Part shown: positions 33,170 to 42,068 of the stretch, in pieces | Layout of the letters: each line of letters starts with the position of its first letter | Position numbering within the stretch: the first letter of the stretch is position 1 | Assembly: GCA_046726315.1 (NCBI GenBank) | Contig: JBKPAG010000004.1 | Location: 1 to 64,000 of the forward strand | DNA from: JACVRX01 sp046726315 | GTDB lineage: Bacteria; Actinomycetota; Actinomycetes; Jiangellales; Jiangellaceae | DNA length: 64,000 bases | Direction of reading: 5' to 3' | The notes under the pieces: generated by a model | What the model was told of the DNA's origin: nothing | Databases searched by the model: none | What the model saw: the letters and a program-made list of their open reading frames with translations, nothing else | Made by a program: the position numbers and the translations under genes

Positions 33170-34423
33170 ATGTCCGCCGCCCAACTCGCCGATGCCGCGA
33201 CGGTGCTCGTCACGGTCACCGGTCGAGACCGGCCGGGTGTCACCTCAGAGCTGTTCGCTGTCCTCGCCCGCCAAACCGTCGACGTTCTGGACATCGAGCA
33301 GGTTGTCGTTCGCGGCCGGCTGGTGCTCGGTGTGCTCGTCACGGCCGTTGCGGAGGACTCCAGCCTGGCCGAAGACCTCCGGCAATTGGCAGCACGACTT
33401 CACCTGGATATCGAGCTGACGCCCGGAGGCGGCGAGCGGCGCCCCGCTGTCGATCGGGCTCACGTCACGGTGATCGGTCACCCGCTGCGGCCGGCTCCGG
33501 TGTCCGCGATCGCGCATCGCATCGCTGAAACCGGAGCAAACATCGACCGTATCGTCCGCCTGGCGGCGTATCCGATCACATCGGTCGAGCTCGAGGTGTC
33601 CGGCACAAATCCGGCATCCTTGCGGGCCGAGTTGGCGGCCGTGGCCGTTGCTGAAGGTATCGACCTCGCCGTCCAGCCGGCCGGCCTGAGCCGCCGGGCC
33701 AAGCGGCTGATTGTGATGGACGTTGACTCCACGTTGGTCCAAGGCGAGGTCATCGAGACGCTCGCCGAGCGTGCGGGCGTCCGCGACGAGGTGGCGGAGG
33801 TGACATCAGCCGCGATGCGGGGCGAGCTCGATTTCGCCGACGCGCTCCGGCGCCGAGTTCGGCTGCTCGCCGGTTTACCGGTTTCTGCGTTGAGCGAAGT
33901 GGGGCATGAGGTCACCCTCACGGCTGGAGCGCGGACCCTGGTCCGCACACTCAAGCGGCTGGACTACCGGTTGGCGATCGTCAGCGGTGGCTTTACCCAG
34001 ATCACCGACCATTTGGTCCGTGAGTTGGGTATCGATTATGCCGCGGCGAACACCGTAGAAGTCAGCAACGGCCGGCTCACCGGAGAGTTGGTCGAGCCGA
34101 TCCTCGATCGGGCCGGCAAGGCGGACGCGATGGCGCGCTTCGCCGCGCAGGCTGGTGTCCCGCTCGCGCAGACCGTCGCCGTGGGTGACGGCGCGAACGA
34201 CCTCGACATGATCGCGAACGCCGGCCTGGGTGTCGCGTTCAACGCCAAACAGCTGGTCCGCGACGCCGCGGACACCGCCGTCAACGTGCCATACCTGGAC
34301 ACCGTTCTCTACCTGCTCGGTATCAGCCGAGAAGAGGTCGAGGCCGCTGACGCCGCCGACGGCCGCCCAACCCCCACTCCCCCAGTGGAGCCTTCCTCAG
34401 CCCCGCTGAGAAGATCGTCGTGA
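33170..34423 (+). CDS. serB: Phosphoserine phosphatase (ACT-HAD)
   Basis: Last step of serine synthesis: phosphoserine to serine. 417 aa from the ATG at 33170 (a GTG 9 bp earlier is possible). Two N-terminal ACT-like modules (about 5-175; VTVTGRDRPGVTSELFAVLA, VTVIGHPLRPAPVSAIAHRI) precede the HAD domain. That has nucleophile Asp in LIVMDVDSTLVQGEVIE, motif II Ser in AIVSGGFTQ, a conserved Lys in DRAGKADAM and motif III in VAVGDGANDLDMI. Ends in a Pro/Ser-rich tail. The stop codon lies inside a 14-bp inverted repeat shared with sixA. Confidence 0.96.
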   Translation: MSAAQLADAATVLVTVTGRDRPGVTSELFAVLARQTVDVLDIEQVVVRGRLVLGVLVTAVAEDSSLAEDLRQLAARLHLDIELTPGGGERRPAVDRAHVTVIGHPLRPAPVSAIAHRIAETGANIDRIVRLAAYPITSVELEVSGTNPASLRAELAAVAVAEGIDLAVQPAGLSRRAKRLIVMDVDSTLVQGEVIETLAERAGVRDEVAEVTSAAMRGELDFADALRRRVRLLAGLPVSALSEVGHEVTLTAGARTLVRTLKRLDYRLAIVSGGFTQITDHLVRELGIDYAAANTVEVSNGRLTGELVEPILDRAGKADAMARFAAQAGVPLAQTVAVGDGANDLDMIANAGLGVAFNAKQLVRDAADTAVNVPYLDTVLYLLGISREEVEAADAADGRPTPTPPVEPSSAPLRRSS

Positions 34424-34467
34424 GCTCTACGGCTGGTTTCTGCGGCGTGTTCATCACGACGATCTTC
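34410..34467. terminator. Bidirectional terminator-like inverted repeat between serB and sixA
   Basis: Perfect 14-bp arms gaagatcgtcgtga (34410-34423) and tcacgacgatcttc (34454-34467) enclose a 30-base loop. The left arm contains the serB stop and the right arm overlaps the sixA stop, so one structure can serve both convergent genes. Outer ccccgc/gcgggg could extend the stem. There is no T-run. Confidence 0.6.
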
Positions 34468-34957
34468 ACGATCCGCGGGGGACGGCGAAGGCGATCAACG
34501 TCCCGCGGCCCGGCTCTACCGACTCCCAGTCCGCATCGAACTCCAGCACGGCGAGCGCACTTGTCGGGAACTCACCCAACCCGTTGGCGCTCTCGGCCAA
34601 TAGTGCCGCGAGCGTCTCGATCGCTGGGTTGTGACCGACCAGCATCGCCACGTCGGTTTCGGCGGGCAGCGTGCGCACCAGTTCAATCAGCTCTGCCGGG
34701 CTGGCCGCGTACGCCTCGTGCGTGACGAGCTGACGCACGGCCAGGCCCAGATCCGAGGTGATCAATTCTGCGGTTTGAACCGCACGGCGAGCGCTCGAGA
34801 CGACGGCGACTTGCGGAATCACGCTGTTGTCGGCCAGCCAGCGGCCGACCGCGGGTGCGTCCCGCCGGCCACGCTTCGCCAACGGACGGTCATGGTCGGG
34901 GACGCCGTCCGGCCAGGCCGACTTGGCGTGCCGTACCAGGACCAACGTCTTCGGCAC
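34466..34957 (-). CDS. SixA-like histidine phosphatase
   Basis: 163 aa, histidine-phosphatase superfamily. Phospho-acceptor His in LVLVRHAKSAWPDG, a second His in VAMLVGHNPAIETL, and the DHDRPLAKRG motif typical of the SixA branch. SixA removes phosphate from phosphohistidine proteins in E. coli; actinobacterial relatives are uncharacterised. Converges on serB. Confidence 0.92.
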   Translation of the reverse strand: MPKTLVLVRHAKSAWPDGVPDHDRPLAKRGRRDAPAVGRWLADNSVIPQVAVVSSARRAVQTAELITSDLGLAVRQLVTHEAYAASPAELIELVRTLPAETDVAMLVGHNPAIETLAALLAESANGLGEFPTSALAVLEFDADWESVEPGRGTLIAFAVPRGS

Positions 34958-35058
34958 GCTGCGCAGCTTAGCTCGCCGTCCAGTGGTGATCGGGATTCCA
35001 AGAAGTCGACAGGTCGGGAGGGGTCGGGGAAGCGGTTCGCGCGGGAGCAGAACGCGAA

Positions 35059-35823
35059 TCAGGCACCGACCGCATGCACACCACCGTCAACATGCACGAT
35101 CTCCCCGGTGGTCTTCGGGAACCAATCCGAGAGCAGGGCGATCACCCCGCGGGCGGCGGGTTCGGGGTCGGACAGATCCCAGCCCAACGGAGCGCGCCGG
35201 TCCCACACGCCCTCGAACTGGTCGAAGCCGGGGATTGACCGGGCCGCCATGGTCTTGACCGGGCCGGCGGACACCAGGTTGACCCGGATATTCCGATCGC
35301 CGAGGTACTTGGCGAGGTACCGCGCCGTCGCTTCCAACGCTGCCTTGGCAACCCCCATCCAGTCGTAGCCCGGCCACGCGACCTGCGCGTCGAAGTTGAG
35401 CCCCACGACGGATCCACCGTGCGGCATCAATGTCAGTGCCGCCATGGTCACCGACTTCAACGAGTACGCCGACACGTGCACCGCAGTTGACACGTCGCCG
35501 AACGGGGTGTCGAGGAAACTGCCGCCGAGGGCGGCCTGCGGCGCGAAGGCGACGGAGTGCACGACGCCGTCGAGACCGTCCATGTGGGCGCTGACCCGGT
35601 CAGCGAGCGTGCCCAACTGCTCCTCGTCCTGCACATCCAGCTCTACCACCGGCGGTGGCTCGGGCAGTCGCTTCGCGACCCGCTCGACCAGGCTCAGCCG
35701 GCCGAAGCCGGTCAGCACGACCGTGGCGCCTTCGGACTGGGCCAGCCGGGCCACGTGGAACGCGATGGAAGCGTCGGTGAGCACACCGGTGACCAGGAGC
35801 CGCTTGCCGTCGAGGATGCCCAT
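35059..35823 (-). CDS. fabI: Enoyl-[acyl-carrier-protein] reductase (NADH), InhA/FabI type
   Basis: Last reduction of fatty-acid elongation. 254 aa. Seen: N-terminal GKRLLVTGVLTDASIAFHVA (NADH-binding, FabI-type), HSVAFAPQAALGG, active-site Tyr-x6-Lys in YDWMGVAKAALEATARYLAK, and late PVKTMAARSIPGFDQF. The MTGVxTD-like start and FDAQVAWPGYDW match the InhA branch (inhA in mycobacteria), the target of isoniazid and triclosan. It follows fabG without a gap, the same operon order as mycobacterial fabG1-inhA. Confidence 0.96.
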   Translation of the reverse strand: MGILDGKRLLVTGVLTDASIAFHVARLAQSEGATVVLTGFGRLSLVERVAKRLPEPPPVVELDVQDEEQLGTLADRVSAHMDGLDGVVHSVAFAPQAALGGSFLDTPFGDVSTAVHVSAYSLKSVTMAALTLMPHGGSVVGLNFDAQVAWPGYDWMGVAKAALEATARYLAKYLGDRNIRVNLVSAGPVKTMAARSIPGFDQFEGVWDRRAPLGWDLSDPEPAARGVIALLSDWFPKTTGEIVHVDGGVHAVGA

Positions 35824-36528
35824 TCAGTGCCCCATTCCCAGCCCGCCGTCGACGGGAATGACCGCACCGGTGATGTAGGCGGCCTCGTCACTGGCGACCC
35901 AGCGCACAACCTTCGCCACCTCGTCGGCCGATGCGTAGCGGCCGAGAGGGATGCTGCCGAGGAGCTCGGCACGGCGTTCGTCGGACAGTTTCATCGTCAT
36001 GTCCGACTCCACGAAACCGGGCGCCACTACGTTGACGGTGATCCCCCGGCTACCGAGCTCCCGGGCGATCGAACGGGCCATGCCGACCAATCCTGCCTTC
36101 GTCGCCGCATAATTCGCCTGGCCGGGCGAACCGAGCAGCCCCACGACGCTTCCGATCAGCACGATCCGCCCTTTGCGGGCCCGGAGCATGCCGCGGGCGG
36201 CCTGCCGGACCACTCGGAACGCACCGATCAGGTTGGTGTCGACGACCGCACCGAAATCGTCATCGCTCATCCGGAGCAGCAGGGTGTCGCGCGTGACACC
36301 GGCATTCGCGACCAGCACTTCGACTGGTCCCTGCCTTTCCTCCACCACCGAGAATGCCGCTGTGACCGACGACTGGTCGGTGACGTCGCAGCGGACACCA
36401 GCCAACCCAGCGGGTGGCTCACCGCTGCGATGAGTGATCGTGACCGTCTCACCTGCCTCGGCAAATGCCCGAGCGATAGCCAGCCCGATGCCGCGGTTTC
36501 CCCCCGTGACCAAGACGGAACGGCCCAC
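35824..36528 (-). CDS. fabG: 3-oxoacyl-[acyl-carrier-protein] reductase
   Basis: SDR-family ketoreductase of fatty-acid elongation, 234 aa. NADPH site VLVTGGNRGIGLAIARAFAE, NAGVTRD motif, catalytic Ser in IVLIGSVVGLLGSPGQ, Tyr and Lys in ANYAATKAGLVGMARS. The C-terminal PVDGGLGMGH is typical of FabG. Its stop is immediately followed by the fabI start, so the two are an operon. A GC-rich hairpin repeat lies about 60 bp upstream of the start. Confidence 0.96.
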   Translation of the reverse strand: MGRSVLVTGGNRGIGLAIARAFAEAGETVTITHRSGEPPAGLAGVRCDVTDQSSVTAAFSVVEERQGPVEVLVANAGVTRDTLLLRMSDDDFGAVVDTNLIGAFRVVRQAARGMLRARKGRIVLIGSVVGLLGSPGQANYAATKAGLVGMARSIARELGSRGITVNVVAPGFVESDMTMKLSDERRAELLGSIPLGRYASADEVAKVVRWVASDEAAYITGAVIPVDGGLGMGH

Positions 36529-36585
36529 TCGTGCTCCCTTCGCCGGCCGGCGTGCCCGCCGACGCTACCGCCTGCAGTTGGCTGT

Positions 36586-36680
36586 GCGGGGCGGAGCCCC
36601 CGCATGCAGGTGGGGGTATGCGGAGGCGGAGCCCCCGCAGCAGGTGGGGGTATGCGGGGGCGGAGCCCCCGCAGGTCAGG
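36586..36680. repeat. 2.8 tandem copies of a 34-bp hairpin repeat
   Basis: Units at 36586-36619, 36620-36653 and 36654-36680 (partial). Each holds gcgg-g/a-ggcggagcccccgc, an inverted repeat of about 8 bp per arm, then aggtgggggtat. It overlaps the last codons of the dodecin gene by a few bases. A related inverted-orientation copy is at 57665-57727, so the repeat is dispersed in the genome. Confidence 0.8.
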
Positions 36681-36885
36681 CATCCTCGAGGCGGAATCCG
36701 ATCTTCATGCCCACCTGCCAGTGCTGCACGGCCCCGTCGACGATTTGGCCGCGAATCTCGGTGACTTCGAACCAGTCCAGGTGACGCAAGGTCTCTCCCG
36801 CGCGAGCGATTCCGTTTCCGACCGCAGCGTCGACGCCGTCGGTCGAGGTCCCAACGATCTCAGTGACCCGGTAGGTACGGTTCAT
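36676..36885 (-). CDS. Dodecin family flavin-binding protein
   Basis: 69 aa from the ATG at 36885 (MNRTYRVTEIVGTSTDGVD) after a ggaggga ribosome binding site; the longer frame upstream has no family match. Dodecins form hollow dodecamers that store or buffer flavins (FMN/FAD or CoA in bacteria). Seen: VGNGIARAGETLRHLDWFEV with the flavin-stacking Trp, and QHWQVGMKIGFRLED with the binding Gln. Length is exactly that of the family. Confidence 0.95.
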   Translation of the reverse strand: MNRTYRVTEIVGTSTDGVDAAVGNGIARAGETLRHLDWFEVTEIRGQIVDGAVQHWQVGMKIGFRLEDA

Positions 36886-37002
36886 ACCGATCCCTCCATT
36901 GATCGAGCACGTATGACCGGCGGCCCATGATCCTGTATTCAAACCCAGCGTGGAGCCCTACCCGGTATGGCGGGAGTCGGCTGGGCGACCTACGGTGAAC
37001 GA

Positions 37003-37326
37003 GTGAGCAATGCCGCGCACCGCCGGGACGAGCAGGTTCAGTCCGTCACCACGGCGCGGCCGGGCCACAGCGACGACATCGACGCGCGGCAGCGTCGATA
37101 CCTGCTCATCATGGCCATCCGGATCGCCTGCATTCCCCCGGCAATCATGGTCGATGGTTGGCTGCGCTGGGCGTTCATCGTGGGCGCCGTGGTGCTGCCA
37201 TACGTCGCCGTTGTGGTAGCAAATGCGGCCCGGCGAAGTGAGCCAGGAATGCTGGTACCCGTCGATCCACAGCCCCGCCCGGCACTGCCCCAACATCCGG
37301 CGCGGCACCCGCCCGACACCGGCTGA
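37003..37326 (+). CDS. DUF3099 family membrane protein
   Basis: 107 aa from the GTG at 37003; an ATG at 36967 would add 12 residues. VTTARPGHSDDIDARQRRYL is the DUF3099 hallmark, followed by two hydrophobic segments (MAIRIACIPPAIMVDGWLRW; FIVGAVVLPYVAVVVANAA) and a Pro-rich tail. Actinobacteria-specific, function unknown. Confidence 0.88.
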   Translation: MSNAAHRRDEQVQSVTTARPGHSDDIDARQRRYLLIMAIRIACIPPAIMVDGWLRWAFIVGAVVLPYVAVVVANAARRSEPGMLVPVDPQPRPALPQHPARHPPDTG

Positions 37327-37484
37327 TCGACCCTTCACGGGTCAAGGATTCCGTGCAATACTCCGTCCGCGCGCGTTCCGTATTCCCCCGTCGGTGCGCG
37401 TCGTGACGGCGACGCCGGGCAGCTTCCCCCGTGGCTGCCTGGCGTCGTCTTGTGTGTCGCTTTCGCCGAAGTAGACGCGGCGGG

Positions 37485-38492
37485 TCAGCCGCCGATGGCC
37501 GACATCGGACGCGCCGGCTGCAGGAACCCGGGCTCGTCGATGCCATGACCCGGCAGCTTTCCAGCCATGGCCACCCGCCAGCGCCGGGCCAGTTCCGCGT
37601 CGCTCGCTCCGTTGCGCAGTGGCCCGCGCAGGTCGGACTCTTCGCGCGCGAACAGGCACGTACGGATCTGGCCGTCGGCGGTCAGCCGGGTTCGGTCGCA
37701 CGCACCGCAAAACGGCCGGGTGACCGAGCCGATGATTCCCACTCGGGCCGGGCCACCGTCGACGAGCCAGGTCTCGGCCGGCGCGCTACCTCGCTCATCC
37801 GCCCCTACCGGCGTCAGCTGGAACTCGGTGCTCAGGGATGCGAGGATCTCCGCGGCGGTGACCATCTCTGCTCGGTCCCACGCATGCTGAGCGTCGAGCG
37901 GCATCTGCTCGATGAACCGCATCTCGTACCCGCGGTCGACCGCCCAGCGCAACAAGCGCGGCGCCTCCTCGTCGTTGATCCCGCGCATCAGGACTGCGTT
38001 GATCTTGACCGGGACCAGTTCTGCGGCCGCGGCAGCCGCGAGGCCGTCGAGCACGTCGGACAGCCGTCGCCGCCGGCTGATCGCTTCGAACCGATGCGGA
38101 TCGAGGGTGTCCAGCGAACCGTTGATCCGATCGAGCCCGGCGTCTGCAAGCGCCCGAGCCCGCCGGGCGAGCCCGACTCCGTTGGTTGTGAGCGAGAGCT
38201 CCGGCCGCGGCAGCAACTGCGCGCACCGGCGGACGATGTCGACCAGACCATGGCGCAGCAACGGCTCGCCGCCGGTGAACCGCACTTGACGTACACCAAG
38301 CCGTTCGACCGCGATCCGGACCAGCCGGACCACTTCGTCGTCAGTCAGTACCTCGGGCGTGGGAAGCCAGGCCAGCCCTTCGGCCGGCATGCAGTAGGCG
38401 CACCGCAGGTTGCACCGGTCGGTCAGCGATACCCGGAGGTCGGTAGCGACGCGGCCATACCGGTCGACGAGCATGGCGGCTCCCTCCGACAC
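37485..38492 (-). CDS. moaA: GTP 3',8-cyclase (molybdenum cofactor synthesis)
   Basis: Radical-SAM enzyme that converts GTP to 3',8-cyclo-GTP, first step of molybdopterin synthesis. 335 aa; the ATG at 38474 (MLVDRYGRVATDLRVSLTDR) is a likely alternative start. N-terminal [4Fe-4S] ligands in CNLRCAYCMPAEGL; SAM-binding GGEPLLRHGL; C-terminal cluster in CGACDRTRLTADGQIRTC. The C terminus ends in Gly-Gly, needed for activity in characterised MoaA. No other moa gene is nearby. Starts divergently from the SURF1 gene. Confidence 0.96.
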   Translation of the reverse strand: MSEGAAMLVDRYGRVATDLRVSLTDRCNLRCAYCMPAEGLAWLPTPEVLTDDEVVRLVRIAVERLGVRQVRFTGGEPLLRHGLVDIVRRCAQLLPRPELSLTTNGVGLARRARALADAGLDRINGSLDTLDPHRFEAISRRRRLSDVLDGLAAAAAAELVPVKINAVLMRGINDEEAPRLLRWAVDRGYEMRFIEQMPLDAQHAWDRAEMVTAAEILASLSTEFQLTPVGADERGSAPAETWLVDGGPARVGIIGSVTRPFCGACDRTRLTADGQIRTCLFAREESDLRGPLRNGASDAELARRWRVAMAGKLPGHGIDEPGFLQPARPMSAIGG

Positions 38493-38559
38493 CGTAGTTC
38501 CTGCCGCCAGCCTAAGCCCCAGGACCGACTCCGACGCCGTTCCGGTCTACGGTCGAGAC

Positions 38560-39345
38560 GTGCTTCGAGCGCTGGTCTCTCGCCGCTGGCTGCTCCGCGT
38601 CCTGGCCGGCGCCGTGCTCGTCGTTGCGTTCGTCCGGCTAGGGATCTGGCAGCTGGACCGCAACGAGCAACGCGCCGAGCGCAACGCGGTAATCGAGGCC
38701 AATTCCCAACGTGATCCGGTGCCCGTCGAGGATCTGCTGACCTCGAACAGCGCAGTCGACGTGGACCGGCTATGGACGCCGGTCCGGGCCAAGGGTCGCT
38801 ACGACGTCGATCATCAGCTGATCATTCGTTTGCGCCCTCTCGATGGCCGGCCGGGCGTTCACGTGCTGACGCCGCTGGTCACCGGAAGTGGAGCCGCGCT
38901 GTTGGTCGACCGTGGCTTCGTGGCACACGCCGGCTCGCCGACCTCGTCACCCGCCATTCCGGAACCCATGCCGGGTGAGGTCGAGATCATCGGACGAGTC
39001 AGGGCCAGTGAGGAAGGTCGGGGGACAGGCGGAGACCCGGCGACCGGCGTGATCCGTTACGTCGACGTGGACGAGATCGCGGCCACGCTCCCCTATCCGG
39101 TCTACGGCGCATGGGTCGAGGTGATGGACGAGCAGCCGCGCCCAGCGGTTGCGCCAGTGCGACCTCCGGCGCCAACGCTCGATGCCGGGCCACACCTGTC
39201 GTATGCGGTGCAGTGGTTCTTGTTCGCCTGCATCGGGATCGGCGGGCTCATCCTGCTCGCCCGAGCGGAAGCGCGACTGCGCAACCTGGACGAGCAGGCC
39301 ACGGCGGATCGTGAACGGCAGGCGGCTGGGTCCGGCGGCTCCTGA
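38560..39345 (+). CDS. SURF1 family cytochrome c oxidase assembly protein
   Basis: 261 aa from the GTG at 38560; an ATG at 38473 in the same frame would extend it into the moaA start region. Two transmembrane helices, near the N terminus (RWLLRVLAGAVLVVAFVRLG) and C terminus (AVQWFLFACIGIGGLILLAR), flank an extracytoplasmic beta domain. Family motifs LGIWQLDRNEQRAERN, LVDRGFVAH and SYAVQWFLFA are present. Helps assemble haem a-containing oxidase; oxidase genes are not in this window. Confidence 0.93.
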   Translation: MLRALVSRRWLLRVLAGAVLVVAFVRLGIWQLDRNEQRAERNAVIEANSQRDPVPVEDLLTSNSAVDVDRLWTPVRAKGRYDVDHQLIIRLRPLDGRPGVHVLTPLVTGSGAALLVDRGFVAHAGSPTSSPAIPEPMPGEVEIIGRVRASEEGRGTGGDPATGVIRYVDVDEIAATLPYPVYGAWVEVMDEQPRPAVAPVRPPAPTLDAGPHLSYAVQWFLFACIGIGGLILLARAEARLRNLDEQATADRERQAAGSGGS

Positions 39346-39370
39346 CAGGCGCGACGGGCAAAGGAGGGGT

Positions 39371-41161
39371 ATGACCGGACTGATCGAGGAGCACGGGCTG
39401 CTCGGTGACTTGCACACCGCAGCGTTGGTCTGCCGCGATGGCACCATCGACTGGCTGTGCCTGCCTCGGTTCGACTCCGGCGCGTGCTTCGCCGCCCTGC
39501 TCGGCGACGAGCGGAACGGCTTCTGGCGGGTGGCGCCGGCGGGAGCACACAACGCCGACCGTCGCCGTTACCGGGGCGACACCATGATTCTCGAGCACGA
39601 GTGGGATACCCCACACGGCAGTGTCCGGGTCACCGATTTCATGCCGCCGAGCGACGGCGTCCACGACCTCATCCGCATCGTCGAGGGTCTCTCCGGCCGC
39701 GTACACGTGCACGGTGAGCTTCGTCTGCGCTTTGACTACGGGCGGTCGATCCCCTGGGTGCATCAGGTCGACGGGCAGATCGTCGGCGTCTGCGGCCCCG
39801 ACGCCGTCGCGCTTCGCAGTGAGGTGCCGACCTACGGACGGCACTTGACGACGCATGCCGATGTTGTCGTATCGGAGGGCGAACAGGCTGCGTTCGTCCT
39901 CACCTGGAGCCCCTCCCACCTCCCTCCTCCCGCCCCAGCGGATCCCTATAAAGCCCTGGCAGAGACCGAGCGGTTCTGGTCCGACTGGGCAGGCCGCTGT
40001 ACCTACGACGGGCCGTACCGCGAGGCAGTGCTGCGGTCCCTGCTCACCTTGAAGGCACTGACCTACGAACCCACCGGCGGGATCGTCGCGGCACCCACGA
40101 CCTCGTTGCCGGAGCAGCTCGGCGGAGTCCGCAACTGGGACTACCGCTACTGCTGGCTCCGCGACTCCGCGTTCACCCTCGACGCCTTGGTCCGTAGCGG
40201 CTTCGTCGACGAGGCCCGCGCGTGGCGGGACTGGCTGCTGCGCTCGATCGGAGGGAACCCGGCAGACCTTCAGACCATGTACGGCGTCTCCGGCGAACGG
40301 CGTTTGATCGAATCCGAGCTGCCGTGGTTGTCTGGATATGAAGCGTCTCGGCCGGTCAGGATCGGCAATGCCGCGGCCGAGCAAATGCAGATCGACGTGT
40401 ACGGCGAGGTCATCGACACCCTGAGCCGGGCCCGCGGTCACGGCCTGCCGCTCAAACGTCATGCCCGGGCGTTGCAAGGCCACCTCCTGCGTCATCTGGG
40501 AGCACTGTGGGGCGAACCCGACGTAGGCATCTGGGAGATCCGCGGCCCGCGCCGGCACTTCGTGCATTCCAAGGTGATGGCCTGGGTGGCCACCGACCGA
40601 ATGGTCCGCGACAGTTCGGAGAACGCCATGCGGCCCGCGGACGTCGACCGGACGCGCGCCTTGCGCGCGACCATCCACGCCGAGGTCTGCGCAAAGGGGT
40701 ACGACCCCGAGCGCAACACGTTCCTGCAGTCTTATGGAGCCCGGGCCGTCGACGCCTCGTTGCTGCAGATCCCGATCGTCGGTTTCCTCGCACCGGACGA
40801 TCCCAGGGTGGTCGGAACGGTCGACGCCGTCATTGCCGAGTTGTCAACCGATTCCGGCCTGATACTCCGTTATCGAACCAAACACGAGGTCGACGGCTTG
40901 CCCGGCGACGAAGGCGCGTTCCTGGCATGCAGCTTCTGGCTGGTGGAGGCGCTGCACCTCATCGGTCGGGGCGGCGATGCCAAGGATCGGTTCGAGAACC
41001 TGCTCTCCCTACGCAACGATCTGGGCCTGCTCGCCGAGGAATACGACCCGCGAATCAATCGCATGGTCGGCAACTTCCCGCAGGCCTTGAGCCATATCCC
41101 GCTGGTCACCGCGGCGCTGCTGTTGTCCGACGCCCCTCAGCCGCCAACCGGACGCGCCTAG
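39371..41161 (+). CDS. Glycoside hydrolase family 15 protein (glucoamylase/trehalase-like)
   Basis: 596 aa from the ATG at 39371 (aaggagg ribosome binding site). N-terminal beta domain about 1-220 (GLLGDLHTAALVCRDGTIDW), then an (alpha/alpha)6 barrel. Seen: NWDYRYCWLRDSAFTLDAL, HFVHSKVMAWVATDR, and near the end DEGAFLACSFWLVEALHLIG with the likely catalytic Glu. Mycobacterial relatives include a trehalase of this family, so trehalase or glucoamylase activity are both possible. With malQ it points to alpha-glucan use. Begins 25 bp after the SURF1 gene. Confidence 0.93.
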   Translation: MTGLIEEHGLLGDLHTAALVCRDGTIDWLCLPRFDSGACFAALLGDERNGFWRVAPAGAHNADRRRYRGDTMILEHEWDTPHGSVRVTDFMPPSDGVHDLIRIVEGLSGRVHVHGELRLRFDYGRSIPWVHQVDGQIVGVCGPDAVALRSEVPTYGRHLTTHADVVVSEGEQAAFVLTWSPSHLPPPAPADPYKALAETERFWSDWAGRCTYDGPYREAVLRSLLTLKALTYEPTGGIVAAPTTSLPEQLGGVRNWDYRYCWLRDSAFTLDALVRSGFVDEARAWRDWLLRSIGGNPADLQTMYGVSGERRLIESELPWLSGYEASRPVRIGNAAAEQMQIDVYGEVIDTLSRARGHGLPLKRHARALQGHLLRHLGALWGEPDVGIWEIRGPRRHFVHSKVMAWVATDRMVRDSSENAMRPADVDRTRALRATIHAEVCAKGYDPERNTFLQSYGARAVDASLLQIPIVGFLAPDDPRVVGTVDAVIAELSTDSGLILRYRTKHEVDGLPGDEGAFLACSFWLVEALHLIGRGGDAKDRFENLLSLRNDLGLLAEEYDPRINRMVGNFPQALSHIPLVTAALLLSDAPQPPTGRA

Positions 41162-41176
41162 CCGGCAGTGAGGTCG

Positions 41177-41947
41177 TCACACCGCCAGCTCACGCACGAG
41201 CACCGGCAACACGACCGAGATCGGATCGCGGAGCACGGCCTCGGCACGGGTGTCGTACGGCGTCGGCTCGGCATTGATCACCACCAGCCATGCGCCCGCG
41301 GAAAGTGCCACATCGCACAGGCCGGCAACCGGTTGGACCTGCAGAGACGTGCCGACCGCGAGGAAGAGGTCGCAGTCCCGGGCGGCCTCGACCGCAGCGT
41401 GCCACACCCGTGGCTGCAGGGACTGTCCGAACGAAACCGTCGCCGACTTCACCAGCCCGCCACATCGCAGGCAGCGCGGGTCTTCCTCGCCGGCCGCGAC
41501 CCGGGCGAGCACACTGTGCATCCTCACCCGGTCGCCGCAGCCGAGGCATTCGGCCTGCCAGATCGTGCCGTGAACCTCGACGACACGCGCCGGATCGGAT
41601 CCGGCCCGCTGGTGCAGCCCGTCGACGTTCTGCGTGACCAATGCCCGGAGCTTGCCGGCATGCTGCAAACTGACGATCGCTCGGTGGCCGGCGTTGGGTT
41701 CAGCGGTCCATGCGGCGTGCGCGCGCCGGTTGCGCCACGCCTGTTTGCGCAACTCGGCGTCGGCCACATAGCGGTCCAGCCTGGAGAGTTGCTGTGCCTG
41801 TGGGTTGACTGTCCACATCCCGTTGGGCCCACGGAAGTCGGGAATACCGGAGTCGGTGGAAACGCCGGCCCCGGTCAAGACCGTGATCCTCGACGCCGCG
41901 GCGATCATCGACACGACCCGCTCGAGCTCTGCCGAGTCCGTGAGCAT
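41177..41947 (-). CDS. Sir2 family NAD-dependent protein deacylase
   Basis: 256 aa. NAD site TVLTGAGVSTDSGIPDFRG, QNVDGLHQRAG, catalytic His in VVEVHGTIWQAECLGCG, and two CxxC zinc pairs (CLGC and CLRC). Removes acyl groups from lysines using NAD. Class assignment (CobB-like versus U-type) not made. Converges on the GH15 gene with a 15-bp gap. Confidence 0.94.
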   Translation of the reverse strand: MLTDSAELERVVSMIAAASRITVLTGAGVSTDSGIPDFRGPNGMWTVNPQAQQLSRLDRYVADAELRKQAWRNRRAHAAWTAEPNAGHRAIVSLQHAGKLRALVTQNVDGLHQRAGSDPARVVEVHGTIWQAECLGCGDRVRMHSVLARVAAGEEDPRCLRCGGLVKSATVSFGQSLQPRVWHAAVEAARDCDLFLAVGTSLQVQPVAGLCDVALSAGAWLVVINAEPTPYDTRAEAVLRDPISVVLPVLVRELAV

Positions 41948-42068
41948 GCCACGAGGCTACGACGGCGACGCCCAGCCCGCTCCGGCTCCCGCTCCCCCTC
42001 GCGTGCGGAGCGGCAGATAGCGCGTGGGTTGCGCGAGGTCGGCCGAGCCGGTAAGGCAGGATGACCGG

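Noticed and set aside
36586..36680. Small coding gene over the hairpin repeats
   Set aside because: Open frames here only reflect the 34-bp repetition and lack starts with ribosome binding sites.
35557..36930. 457-codon rightward open frame over fabI, fabG and dodecin
   Set aside because: Crosses three confirmed leftward genes and the tandem repeat.
37431..38714. 427-codon rightward open frame opposite moaA
   Set aside because: Shadow; moaA cysteines on the other strand decide the coding strand.
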